From assembly GCA_001898225.1 (NCBI GenBank), contig MKTJ01000015.1:62001-126000 (forward strand): 64,000 nt of DNA, read 5' to 3'. Shown here one piece after another: positions 28,343-36,064 of the stretch. Made by a program: the position numbers and the translations under genes. The notes under the pieces were generated by a model that worked only from the letters and a program-made list of their open reading frames with translations, made no database searches and was not told the origin of the DNA. The DNA is from Chloroflexi bacterium 54-19. Its GTDB lineage: Bacteria; Chloroflexota; Chloroflexia; Chloroheliales; Chloroheliaceae. Numbering within the stretch: position 1 is the stretch's first letter; each line of letters opens with the position of its first letter.

Positions 28343-28700
28343 TATTTAGCTCCTTTAACTCGTTAAGTTTTGATGCTACGAACTCCCATTTTTCCCAGAA
28401 CTTGCGTAATTCTTCGCGGCCCGCCTCGTTAAGCACGAAAAATTTGCGGGGTGGCCCCATGTCGGAGGGATATTTAGTGACCTCTACCAGCTTGTTTTTT
28501 TCAAGCCGCACCAGGATGGTGTATACCGTGCCATCCACCACGTCTGTGAAGCCGAGGGCGTTCAGCCGCCGCGTGATTTCGTAGCCGTAGGTTTCCTTGC
28601 GGCTTATTATTTCAAGGACGCAGCCCTCAAGCACCCCCTTGAGCAATTCAGTTAAATTTTCCAATGTATTATCCCCGGTATTCTGTACTACTGGTATCAA
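28314..28700 (-). CDS. PadR-family transcriptional regulator
   Basis: A 128-aa winged-helix regulator. The PadR core is visible: LLKGVLEGCVLEIISRKETYGYEITRRL split over helix 1-2, then VDGTVYTILVRLEKNKLVEV and GPPRKFFVLNEAGREEL. PadR proteins usually repress their own exporter operon and are released by the exported drug. It is the first gene of the operon, with a promoter directly upstream. The C-terminal helix (KWEFVASKLNELKEL) would give dimerisation. Confidence 0.9.
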   Translation of the reverse strand: MIPVVQNTGDNTLENLTELLKGVLEGCVLEIISRKETYGYEITRRLNALGFTDVVDGTVYTILVRLEKNKLVEVTKYPSDMGPPRKFFVLNEAGREELRKFWEKWEFVASKLNELKELNNEFLGQNHR

Positions 28701-28720
28701 GTATTACTTATTACTTCTAT

Positions 28721-28748
28721 ATAGTATCACAGAATAGCTGGTTGTCAA
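28721..28748 (-). promoter_or_regulatory. Promoter of the padR-DUF1048-ABC operon
   Basis: TTGACA (28748-28743) and TACTAT (28726-28721) are 16 nt apart on the minus strand, ~20 nt upstream of padR. The -10 region merges into AT-rich repeated sequence (AGTATTACTTATTACT), where an autoregulatory PadR site could lie. Confidence 0.6.
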
Positions 28749-28950
28749 TAGGTGAAAAAACAGATTTTTTAAATTAAGTAAAATCAGAATGGGGGTTGGA
28801 AAAAGAGCAGGATTATAAATTTAGGTACAGAAGGCTGATCCTGGTTAGTAGGGGGGTTGGGAGGTGGGAAAATGAAACGGTTAGAAATACAAATTCGAAC
28901 CAAAAAATATAGGTCAAAATTGCAAGGACAGGAGTTAATTTTAGGGCAAT

Positions 28951-28988
28951 AAAAAACTCCCCGGCAAAACTCAAAACCGGAGAGTTTT
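28951..28988 (-). terminator. Terminator of the second sugar ABC operon
   Basis: Read on the minus strand, AAAACTC-CGG and CCGG-GAGTTTT arms pair around an A-rich loop and are followed by a run of six T residues. It lies ~140 nt beyond the last permease gene. Confidence 0.75.
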
Positions 28989-29125
28989 AAAATTTGTCCA
29001 ATCAAGATAGAAGGTTATTTTCTACCCCCCGCCGGGCCGGATTCCAACTTCACTCCGGCCCGGCCCTGCATTAACTACCTTGAGCAGTAGGCAGTTAATA
29101 AAGGTAAAATTTCCAGGGTAACGGC

Positions 29126-30073
29126 TTACCCTTTCAACCCGAAGCCCTGCACCCCCTGGATAAAGTAGCGTTGGAGGAACAGGAACAACACGATAGGAGG
29201 GATAGTTGCCAGCACACTCAGCGTAAAGGCTGCCGGGTAACTGGTCGCCGAGTTGGTCTGGGTGTAAAACTGGATAAGCTTCTGGAAACCCAGCGCCACC
29301 GGGTAAATTCCCCGGTTGCCGCTAACCGCAATCAAGGGCCAGAGGTAATCGTTCCAGATTGCCACGAACTGGAAGATAACCAGCACGGTCAGGGCGGCTT
29401 TGAGCATCGGCAGGTAAATCCTGACGATTACCTGGGCTGTACTCGCGCCGTCCACCCGCGCCGCTTCCTCAAAATCTCCTGGTATAGACTGGTAACTTTG
29501 TCGCATGAAGAAGATGTAGAAAGCGTTGACCAGGCCCGGCAAAAGCAGCGCCGGCCACTCGTTGACGAAGCCGTGACCGCCTTGCCCGGTAATGTTGTTC
29601 CCACCGGCCAGAGGTGTACGTGCCATCATGATGTAGGTCGGGATCAAGAATACTATCGGCGGCACCATCATCGAACTCAAAAGGACAATAAAGACGGTGT
29701 CTCTACCTCTAAAATGGAGCCGGGCAAAAACATAACCGGCCAGGACGGCGACCGTTCCCGGCACAATGATGTACCAGCCCACCCGGATCATGGTGTTGAT
29801 AATCCAGGTTCCAACTTCATTTCCGGCGGCAGAAAAAAACCGGGAGTAGTTATTGGTGTAAAAGGAATCGGGAATTGGTACCCAGGTACTCTGAGCATAT
29901 ATTTTTTGAGTACTGAAGGAAGCCAAGACCATGTAAAGCAGGGGATAGGCCATGACGAAGCTGCCTATCACCAGAAAGAGTTGTAAAAATACCCGGCTAA
30001 ACTTGAAGGGAGGCTTGTTTTTTGCGGCAGGCATCTGGCCGGTTTTTGCGGATAACTTATTTGCGCCTAACAT
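29126..30073 (-). CDS. Sugar ABC transporter permease, MalG type (second operon)
   Basis: A 315-aa membrane protein with about six helices. The EAA loop reads FEEAARVDGASTAQVIVRIYLPML, and the protein ends in RYFIQGVQGFGLKG, typical for MalG-like permeases. An AGGAGAAG site precedes the ATG. It lies 19 nt after the MalF-type gene. An inserted Gly/Asn-rich loop (AGGNNITGQGGHG) between helices 3 and 4 is unusual. Confidence 0.9.
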   Translation of the reverse strand: MLGANKLSAKTGQMPAAKNKPPFKFSRVFLQLFLVIGSFVMAYPLLYMVLASFSTQKIYAQSTWVPIPDSFYTNNYSRFFSAAGNEVGTWIINTMIRVGWYIIVPGTVAVLAGYVFARLHFRGRDTVFIVLLSSMMVPPIVFLIPTYIMMARTPLAGGNNITGQGGHGFVNEWPALLLPGLVNAFYIFFMRQSYQSIPGDFEEAARVDGASTAQVIVRIYLPMLKAALTVLVIFQFVAIWNDYLWPLIAVSGNRGIYPVALGFQKLIQFYTQTNSATSYPAAFTLSVLATIPPIVLFLFLQRYFIQGVQGFGLKG

Positions 30074-30092
30074 TTTTTCTTCTCCTGTCCGG

Positions 30093-31031
30093 CTAACCCT
30101 GGCGTAACAGCCGCATACTGATAAGGCTGAACCATAGCAGAATCAGCATCATTATCATTGCTCCGGCCCCGGCTACCCCAAAATTATTATTGGTAAAGGC
30201 GTCGCTATAGATTTGGACCAGCATTACGTTGGTCTGGTTGAAAGGCCCGCCTTTGGTAATCAGGAAAACGGCTTCAAAAATCTGGAAACCGCCGATAATG
30301 CTGGTGACGGTTACAAACAGAATCATCGGCCTGATTAACGGGACAGTGATATACCAGAGCAATTTGCGACCATTCGCGCCGTCCACCTTGGCTGCTTCAT
30401 ATAATTCGGGATGTACCCCTTGCAAAGCCGCCAGGAACAGGACGACCGGACCACCCATTCCACGCCACACTGAAAACAAGACAATAACGACTCTCATCCA
30501 GAAAGGGTCGGTAGTCCATATAATCGGACTTATTCCCACGCTTTTTAAGATGGCATTGAAAACCCCACCGTAAGGAGCGATAAAAATCACGACGATTTGC
30601 GCCACAACCGCGGCGGAGGTCAGGGTTGGAATGTACCACAGCGCCCGGTGAAGACCACGGGCAAAAACTTTCTGGTTCAGTAGCAAGGCTACAAAGAAAG
30701 CGACGGTGGTTTGGACAATCAGGATGAAGAAGGCAAAGAGGGCGGTATTAAAAATAATCAGGGGATAGGGTTCTTTAAAGTATTGAAGGTAGTTATCTAT
30801 TCCGACGAATTTAATGTCGGTACTAACTCCGTTCCAGTTAGTAAAACTAACAAAAAAATTCAAAAGAACCGGTACTATATTGAAGATAAAAAAGTAAACC
30901 AGGATGGGGACTAAAATAATCCACCCTTCAAAAGCCTGGCGGTGCCGATAGTGCCAGGTTTTCCAGCCGGATACTACTTTTTCCGGCTTTTCTTCTTTGA
31001 TAGAAACCGGTTGCTTAGCAGTTATGCTCAT
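30093..31031 (-). CDS. Sugar ABC transporter permease, MalF type (second operon)
   Basis: A 312-aa membrane protein starting with a basic cytoplasmic segment and helix GWIILVPILVYFFIFNIVPVLL. The transport motif reads YEAAKVDGANGRKLLWYITVPLIRP. It pairs with the following MalG-type permease. Like the first operon, no ATPase gene is present. It is separated from the binding-protein gene by 155 nt with a stem-loop. Confidence 0.9.
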   Translation of the reverse strand: MSITAKQPVSIKEEKPEKVVSGWKTWHYRHRQAFEGWIILVPILVYFFIFNIVPVLLNFFVSFTNWNGVSTDIKFVGIDNYLQYFKEPYPLIIFNTALFAFFILIVQTTVAFFVALLLNQKVFARGLHRALWYIPTLTSAAVVAQIVVIFIAPYGGVFNAILKSVGISPIIWTTDPFWMRVVIVLFSVWRGMGGPVVLFLAALQGVHPELYEAAKVDGANGRKLLWYITVPLIRPMILFVTVTSIIGGFQIFEAVFLITKGGPFNQTNVMLVQIYSDAFTNNNFGVAGAGAMIMMLILLWFSLISMRLLRQG

Positions 31032-31096
31032 CTTTATCTACCCAATTTGAATTTAAATTATTAAGCCCCTGGAAAGCATGCTAGATGGAACAGCGG

Positions 31097-31134
31097 CAGG
31101 TGCTTCGATAAAAGTTAATTTCTCGAAGCACCTG
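31097..31134 (-). promoter_or_regulatory. Intercistronic stem-loop between binding-protein and permease genes
   Basis: CAGGTGCTTCGA and TCGAAGCACCTG are perfect 12-bp arms with a 14-nt loop. No T tract follows in the direction of transcription. As in the first operon, it probably stabilises the upstream message or reduces read-through, so that more binding protein than permease is made. Confidence 0.7.
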
Positions 31135-31186
31135 TCTGCTATTCGGGGCTAGAGGCTACGACAATATGGAAGCTAAGGTCGAAAAA

Positions 31187-32650
31187 CTACGATTTCGGAA
31201 CGAGTTTTTCCACCTGAGCCTGGGCATCGTCAAGGATATTCTTGATTGGATCGTCTGTGGTCAGGATTTTGGTGAGCATGTCGTTGTAGGCGGTCCAAAT
31301 CTTCTGAGGATCCTTGCGCCACTGCGGCAGAACACCGAGGTCACTGTTTAAGAGCGTATCAATAAAGGATTGGGTCGCCGGGTCGACATTCGGGCGCAGT
31401 TTGGTCAGCGCGGTTTTGGTCGAAGGCAAGCGGCCAATATTAGGGAAGACCAGATCCTGGACATCGTCGCGCTGGGTGAATTTAACCCACTGCTTGGCAA
31501 TATCCACGTTCTTGCTCTGTTTTAACACGGCATACTGGACGTTACCGACAATCACGCTATAGGGTTTGCCACCGGCCGGGAGCGGAATAGGGCTGTACTG
31601 GCAATCGCCGCAATTGCTGTCTTTCGCCCAGGTGACGTGCCAGCTACCAGCAAGCTGGTTAGCGGAGTTGCCTTTGAACAGTTCGGAGTAAACCGCCGAT
31701 TCGTCCGGGTTGAAAGCCAAACCTGGAGGCGCGAGTTTGTTCAGCTTGCGGATGAATTCGTAGACCGGGATGCCCTTCGGGTCATTGAAAGTCGGGTAGG
31801 TGCAGTCGGCGTTGCAGAGGGAAGCGCCAGCCTGCCCAAGATAGACGGCGATGCGGAAGACCGCGCCGACCGAGAAGCCCGCCGGGCCCTGGAGGGTGTA
31901 ACCGAACTTGCTACCGGCGCCTTTGTCGGTGATAGCCTGTGCAACTTTGAGCAGGTCGTCCCAGGTCTTCGGCGGATTGGCGCAATCCTGGCCCGCCGCT
32001 TTATAGACTACACAGTTGCGCTCGAAACCGAACGTGCCGGTAAAGGCCGATAGCCCGTAGATTTTGCCGTTGTATTCGGCGGCTTTATAGGTACCGGGGA
32101 CAGCATTAGGTTTAACATCAGCGATAACATCGTCCAGGGGAGCAAGCGCCCCCAGTTCGGCGTATTGCTGGAAGAAGTTTTCGCCGACCACGATGTCAGG
32201 GCCATTACCGGCCATCAATGCGGTGAGCAGGTTCTGGCGAAGTTCTTCGTCCCAGCCGTGGTTTTCCATCGTGACGGTCACGCCGGGATGTTCTTTTTCA
32301 AACTGCTGTTTGAGGTACACGCCGTATTTGCCCTTGCCGGTCGGGTCGGTATCCACGTTGCCGAGGGTAGCACCTTCCGTCCAGATTACCAGGTTAACAG
32401 GCCCTGAGGTAGCGGCGGCAGTAGTCGCCGCAGCGGCAGTGGTAGCCGTGCCACCGGCAGCCGTAGTTGCAGCAGCGGCAGTGGTAGCCGCTGAAGCAGC
32501 AGTAGTAGCCGCCGCCGCCGCGGTGGTAGCGGGAGCTGAAGTTGAGGTAGCATCATTACCGCAGGCACCCAATAGAAGCGTTGCGAACAGCATCATCGCT
32601 ACTATTGCCCCGGTATTTTTGGCTTTGTTGAACAGACGCCCCTTCGTCAT
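31187..32650 (-). CDS. Sugar ABC transporter substrate-binding lipoprotein (second operon)
   Basis: A 487-aa family 1 solute-binding lipoprotein. The signal is LFATLLLGAC with Cys30 as the lipid site, followed by an Ala/Thr repeat linker of ~50 residues and then VNLVIWTEGA at the start of the binding domain. Cys pairs (CNADC, CGDC) in the mature domain may form disulfides outside the cell. An AGGAGGAG site lies 9 nt before the ATG. It is the first gene of the operon. The ligand is not predictable; the operon has no hydrolase. Confidence 0.9.
   Translation of the reverse strand: MTKGRLFNKAKNTGAIVAMMLFATLLLGACGNDATSTSAPATTAAAAATTAASAATTAAAATTAAGGTATTAAAATTAAATSGPVNLVIWTEGATLGNVDTDPTGKGKYGVYLKQQFEKEHPGVTVTMENHGWDEELRQNLLTALMAGNGPDIVVGENFFQQYAELGALAPLDDVIADVKPNAVPGTYKAAEYNGKIYGLSAFTGTFGFERNCVVYKAAGQDCANPPKTWDDLLKVAQAITDKGAGSKFGYTLQGPAGFSVGAVFRIAVYLGQAGASLCNADCTYPTFNDPKGIPVYEFIRKLNKLAPPGLAFNPDESAVYSELFKGNSANQLAGSWHVTWAKDSNCGDCQYSPIPLPAGGKPYSVIVGNVQYAVLKQSKNVDIAKQWVKFTQRDDVQDLVFPNIGRLPSTKTALTKLRPNVDPATQSFIDTLLNSDLGVLPQWRKDPQKIWTAYNDMLTKILTTDDPIKNILDDAQAQVEKLVPKS
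32404..32545 (-). repeat. Low-complexity GCx-rich repeat coding the lipoprotein linker
   Basis: Repeated GCAGC/GGTAGC-type units encode ATTAAAATTAA-like sequence between the lipid anchor and the binding domain. Such linkers hold the binding domain away from the membrane and are prone to length change. Confidence 0.6.
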
Positions 32651-32680
32651 TGCACTTTCTCCTCCTTGAGTAATTATATA

Positions 32681-32704
32681 GAACCTCTAACGCCTTAGAG
32701 GTTC
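32681..32704 (-). promoter_or_regulatory. Perfect stem-loop in the leader of the second operon
   Basis: GAACCTCTAA and TTAGAGGTTC form 10-bp arms with a 4-nt loop, ending 14 nt before the ribosome binding site of the binding-protein gene. It could protect the 5' end of the message or affect translation; it is not a terminator because no T tract follows. Confidence 0.6.
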
Positions 32705-33049
32705 AGATTGTTGAGTAGCAATAACCAGAATAAGGTTGTAAAAAATTAGCTTTGTCGTAACTAACGAATGTGTTAACTATCTATTATCTCTGTAGCAGCT
32801 AACACACGCGGTTAGCCTGCGATGGCAGCTAATCAATCTGTTACCCGTTTACCCACCACGGTTTTGTTCTAACCCAAAGTGAGTGCATCTTTTGGAAGAA
32901 ACCCTTATTTAAGCAGGTTGTTATCCACTAAGACTCCAAACTTGCATCAAAAAATAAAGTCATTCCTTATAACGCGTTTACGCCGGACTTCTATATTTCT
33001 CTAGTTAGAATATCAAAGTTGTTTAAGATGATTCGGGAGTTTACCTGGA

Positions 33050-33067
33050 TAAGTATATACCATATAC
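33050..33067. promoter_or_regulatory. Putative operator of the second ABC operon
   Basis: GTATAT-ACC-ATATAC is a perfect 6-bp inverted repeat with a 3-nt centre. It contains GTATATACCA, the same 10-mer as the site in front of the first regulator, and matches TTGGTATATACCAA at 11 of 14 positions. Confidence 0.55.
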
Positions 33068-33083
33068 GATACAAATTTGTCAA
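33054..33083 (-). promoter_or_regulatory. Candidate promoter of the second ABC operon
   Basis: Minus-strand TTGACA (33083-33078) with TATATA (33059-33054) at 18-nt spacing. The -10 box lies within the operator-like palindrome, so a bound regulator would exclude RNA polymerase. Confidence 0.6.
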
Positions 33084-33361
33084 TAGAGTTTTGGTTAGCT
33101 CCCAATAATTGCAATAGCTATACAAATTTTAATATCAATTGTACATTATTTTACAATCTAGCCTCATATTTCTTCCAAAAAAATTGGAAGTATCGCAAAC
33201 TTTTCTTTTTATTCCTTCTTCTTAACACCCACCCGAAAGGATGCGATTATAAACCAAACTAAACGAAACCAATTTGATATAGATGTTTTAGGGACAATTT
33301 CCGCCATTATGGGGGTTCAGGCGGGCTTTTGGGCAAATTTAAATTCTAAAATCAGACCTAC

Positions 33362-33380
33362 TTGTACATAATTGTACAAT
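33362..33380. promoter_or_regulatory. TTGTACA palindromes upstream of the second regulator
   Basis: TTGTACA and ATTGTACAAT lie 3 nt apart or less, just upstream of the -35 box of the regulator promoter. They resemble the ATTTGTAC half-sites bound by AraR of Bacillus, a regulator of the same architecture. The role is inferred. Confidence 0.45.
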
Positions 33381-33405
33381 TTGCACCTAATTTTAATTTA
33401 ACATA

Positions 33406-33434
33406 TTGACAATTCCTGGAAGTAGCCCTAATAT
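33406..33434 (+). promoter_or_regulatory. Consensus sigma70 promoter of the second regulator
   Basis: TTGACA (33406-33411), 17 nt, TAATAT (33429-33434) on the plus strand. The predicted leader to the regulator start at 33642 is ~200 nt. Confidence 0.7.
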
Positions 33435-33641
33435 ATGTACAAGACAAATCGACATGCATAATCCAATCAGATATATACGGTTGGCGGGGAAAAGATTGCC
33501 TGATAGGCTGCAAGTAAGTAAAAACCGTAATCGCCGCTGCTTTCGCCTGCTTGAAAGAAGTAAGAAAACGTCCCAGAGCTGGTAATGTGTAGGTTCCGGT
33601 AGCACCTCAGAACAATTTATAAGCCAAAAGGTCTCAATTAA

Positions 33642-34841
33642 ATGCGAGATTTAACTTTGCCCGCCATAGAAAAGAAGATTAATCCGAGGATTCGCTATAT
33701 CAAGATAGTGGAGGTTTATCGCGAACAAATCTTAGCAGGGAAATTGCCCGCCGGGACTCGGCTGCCCACCGAGTTTGAACTGGCGGGGGAATTTAATCTC
33801 AGCCGGGGAACCGTCCGGCAAGCCCTGAACTTACTGGTCGAGGAAGGTCTGTTAGAGCGGGTCCAGGGGCGCGGCACTTTTGTCAGCCAGACAGCTTTAG
33901 TGCAAACTGCACCGCCACCTCCCCCGGAGCCGGTAGTTGCCGCCGAGCAGCGGATCGGTCTGATTTTGATCCTCAACCAGCGCAGCGACCAGCTAAACAT
34001 GGATATTCTCATCGGGGTCGAGCAGGCCGTTAAGTCGAGAAATTACCAGCTTAGTTTCGCGTACACGGAGGAAAACGAGCAGCAACTGGCCGTCAATATC
34101 GAGCGGCTGCGGGCCGATAAGGCCGCCGGGATAATTATTTTCCCGATTGGAAACGTCACGCACGATAATATGCTCGCCAAGTTGCAATTGGAGCGGCTGC
34201 CTATCGTGCTGGTCGACCGCTACCTGACCGACCTCGATACCGATTACGTGGTCGCCAATAACCGGGCCAGCGCTTTCCGGGCCACCGAACATCTATTGTT
34301 CCTGGGGCATGTCAGGGTCGGGTTTGCCTATGCCTATCCCGACGCCATCCTGACCAGTTCCGTCCGCGACCGCCTGGAAGGTTACAAACAGGCCCTGGAG
34401 GAATACGAGGTGCCCTTTGACGAGTCGTTGGTCCTGGTCGAAACCCAGGATTCCAATCCCGATTCGGCCAGGGTTTACGAAAAGTTTCTTTTGCAAAAAA
34501 ACCGGCCTACCGGCATTTTTGCCGTCAACGACTGGGAAGCCCTGAAGGTAATCCAGGCGGCCCAGCGGTGCGGTCTGCGGGTGCCGGACGACCTGGCGGT
34601 GGTCGGGTTTGACGATTTGCCTTTCGCGGAACACCTGAACCCGTCCCTGACGACCCTGACCCAGCACCGGGTGGATATGGGGGTGCAGGCGGCCAACTTA
34701 CTGATTAACCGCATTGAAGGACTGCTTACCGGGCCTACTCGCCATCTGGAACTGCCAACCCGGTTGATAGTACGGGAATCGTGCGGGGCTCGGCAGCGAT
34801 TGCGCAAAGCCCTGGGAACGGTATCTCCGTCTATCCCTTAA
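33642..34841 (+). CDS. GntR-family regulator with LacI-type sugar-binding domain (paralogue)
   Basis: A 399-aa protein with the same design as the regulator at 14914-16050. The winged helix (LPTEFELAGEFNLSRGTVRQAL, LLERVQGRGTFVSQ) is followed by a Pro-rich hinge (APPPPPEP) and a LacI-type effector domain (RIGLILILNQRS, GIIIFPIGN, VDRYLTDLD, GIFAVNDWEAL, VVGFDDLPFAEHLNPSLTTL). The near-identical recognition helix SRGTVR in both paralogues supports similar DNA sites. It is divergent from the second ABC operon, which it probably represses. No strong ribosome site is seen before the ATG, so the start is less certain. Confidence 0.88.
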   Translation: MRDLTLPAIEKKINPRIRYIKIVEVYREQILAGKLPAGTRLPTEFELAGEFNLSRGTVRQALNLLVEEGLLERVQGRGTFVSQTALVQTAPPPPPEPVVAAEQRIGLILILNQRSDQLNMDILIGVEQAVKSRNYQLSFAYTEENEQQLAVNIERLRADKAAGIIIFPIGNVTHDNMLAKLQLERLPIVLVDRYLTDLDTDYVVANNRASAFRATEHLLFLGHVRVGFAYAYPDAILTSSVRDRLEGYKQALEEYEVPFDESLVLVETQDSNPDSARVYEKFLLQKNRPTGIFAVNDWEALKVIQAAQRCGLRVPDDLAVVGFDDLPFAEHLNPSLTTLTQHRVDMGVQAANLLINRIEGLLTGPTRHLELPTRLIVRESCGARQRLRKALGTVSPSIP

Positions 34842-34972
34842 TGGACAAACCAAATCATTCAAATTGCGTCAATCCAACAATATGTCCGGTCATAAAATAA
34901 CCGAATACGCTTTTGCTAACATTGGCGGAACAAAAAATTAGTTGCTAAGAAAGGAGTAAGTTAACTTAAAAG

Positions 34973-34989
34973 AACCCCACCGGGGTTTT
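34973..34989 (+). terminator. Short GC hairpin with T tract after the second regulator
   Basis: AACCCC and GGGGTT arms around a 3-nt loop, followed by TTT, 130 nt after the regulator stop. It is short, so efficiency is doubtful. Confidence 0.45.
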
Positions 34990-35096
34990 AACCTGGCAGG
35001 TTTTGCTGTTTTTCAGCCGCCACAGGCCCCTCGACACAAAACCTGAATTCCTTTAACACAATGGCGTAATTTTCTATTTAAAGGAGACTTTACGAT

Positions 35097-35930
35097 ATGG
35101 ACTTACAAACCCTTCCTATAGTCAAACCCGGTCCAATGACCGAGATGGATCGGTTTATTTTTGAGTGCTACGGCTATATCATTATCGAGGACGTGCTGAC
35201 CCCTGACGAAGTGCAGGAGACCCTTGAAGCGACCAAACGGGTCCACGAAGGGAAAATCATCGGCAAGCTGAACCAGATTGGACGGAGTTTCGAACACGAG
35301 CCGGCCCTGGAAAAGTTGATTGACCACCCGGCTTTCTTCCCGAAAATCCGCGCCCTCTACAACGACCGCTTTGTATTGCAAGCGGCCTGGTGTACGGTCC
35401 AACCCGCCCATTCCCAGAGTGTCGGCTGGCACCAGGACGGTTCCGGGGCTTACGAATTCCGGGAACTGGGCTACCCAACCCCGCTTTTACAACTGCGGGT
35501 GAGCTTTAACCTGACCGACCAGTCCGAAGACTTCATGGGCAACATGATGATGATTCCAGGCAGCCACAAGAGCAAGCTTCAACTGCCCAGAGAGGTTCGC
35601 GGCCAGGTTTATGCCAGCCCCATCCAGCAGATTATTAGGGCTAAGCCCGGTAGCGTTTTGATTTTCCATAACGGTGTTTATCACTCGCCGATGCCCAATA
35701 ACCGGGATTTTGACCGCTACAACATGCATTATATTTTCAGCCCGCCGTGGCTCCGCCGCTCGGACCGGGATGCGACCGATCCAGAATTCCTGGAAAGGAC
35801 TACTCCGATGCGCCGGGCCCTTATGGGTGACTACGAACGGCCTGACATTCCTTTCGGAGGCGGTTACAAGGGTCTTCCCTTTGAATCTACCACCGAAGAA
35901 GAATTAATTGCGTCCACCATGACCATGTAA
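35097..35930 (+). CDS. Phytanoyl-CoA dioxygenase (PhyH) family oxygenase, second copy
   Basis: A 277-aa Fe(II)/2-oxoglutarate oxygenase. The triad is visible as His112 and Asp114 (GWHQDGSGAYEF) and His196 (NGVYHSPMP), with Arg207 as candidate 2-oxoglutarate ligand. AAAGGAG precedes the ATG by ~11 nt. It is distantly similar to the PhyH protein of the mannoside operon, but the substrate loops differ. It follows the second regulator by 255 nt and ends at a strong terminator. Substrate unknown. Confidence 0.87.
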   Translation: MDLQTLPIVKPGPMTEMDRFIFECYGYIIIEDVLTPDEVQETLEATKRVHEGKIIGKLNQIGRSFEHEPALEKLIDHPAFFPKIRALYNDRFVLQAAWCTVQPAHSQSVGWHQDGSGAYEFRELGYPTPLLQLRVSFNLTDQSEDFMGNMMMIPGSHKSKLQLPREVRGQVYASPIQQIIRAKPGSVLIFHNGVYHSPMPNNRDFDRYNMHYIFSPPWLRRSDRDATDPEFLERTTPMRRALMGDYERPDIPFGGGYKGLPFESTTEEELIASTMTM

Positions 35931-35950
35931 CACCCAGTTCGCCATGGCCG

Positions 35951-36005
35951 GGCCGGGCCTTTCCAGTTAACCCTGGGAAAGGTCTTGCCCGGCCTTTTAT
36001 TTTTC
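35951..36005 (+). terminator. Strong terminator after the second PhyH gene
   Basis: GGCCGGGC and GCCCGGCC outer arms enclose a second paired segment (CCTTTCC with GGAAAGG) and are followed by TTTTATTTTT. Confidence 0.85.
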
Positions 36006-36064
36006 TCCGGGTTTTTTAGCTCTGAAGTTGTACAAGTTAGCGTTATTTTGCTTTTAAGGGCGGT

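Larger units (their letters stand above)
28701..29125. other. 425-nt spacer between two minus-strand operons
   Basis: Contains the padR promoter, the terminator at 28951-28988 and a GC-rich perfect inverted repeat at 29031-29064 (GCCGGGCCGGA with TCCGGCCCGGC, 12-nt loop). A short minus-strand open frame at 28784-29005 has odd composition and no ribosome site, and is not called. Confidence 0.55.
32651..33641. other. 991-nt AT-rich divergent regulatory region
   Basis: Lies between the second binding-protein gene and the second regulator. It contains the leader stem-loop, a smaller hairpin GCTAAC/GTTAGC at 32798-32816, the operon promoter with operator-like sequence, TTGTACA palindromes and the regulator promoter. 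If the promoter at 33054-33083 is used, the operon leader is ~400 nt. A 61-codon open frame at 33077-33262 is not supported by a ribosome site. Confidence 0.6.

Noticed and set aside
28784..29005. 73-codon minus-strand frame
   Set aside because: Covers the operon terminator, has no ribosome site and odd Pro/Phe-rich composition.
29031..29064. Perfect GC-rich inverted repeat as terminator
   Set aside because: No T tract on either strand; the neighbouring hairpin at 28951-28988 is the better terminator.
29171..29986. 271-codon plus-strand frame opposite the MalG-type permease
   Set aside because: Antisense shadow; the hydrophobic helices on the other strand and the EAA loop show the real gene.
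32404..32545. Trinucleotide-like repeat as an independent mobile or satellite element
   Set aside because: It is in frame and encodes the Ala/Thr linker usual for these lipoproteins.
33077..33262. Short plus-strand frame in the divergent regulatory region
   Set aside because: Very AT-rich, no ribosome site, overlaps the promoter and operator of the second operon.
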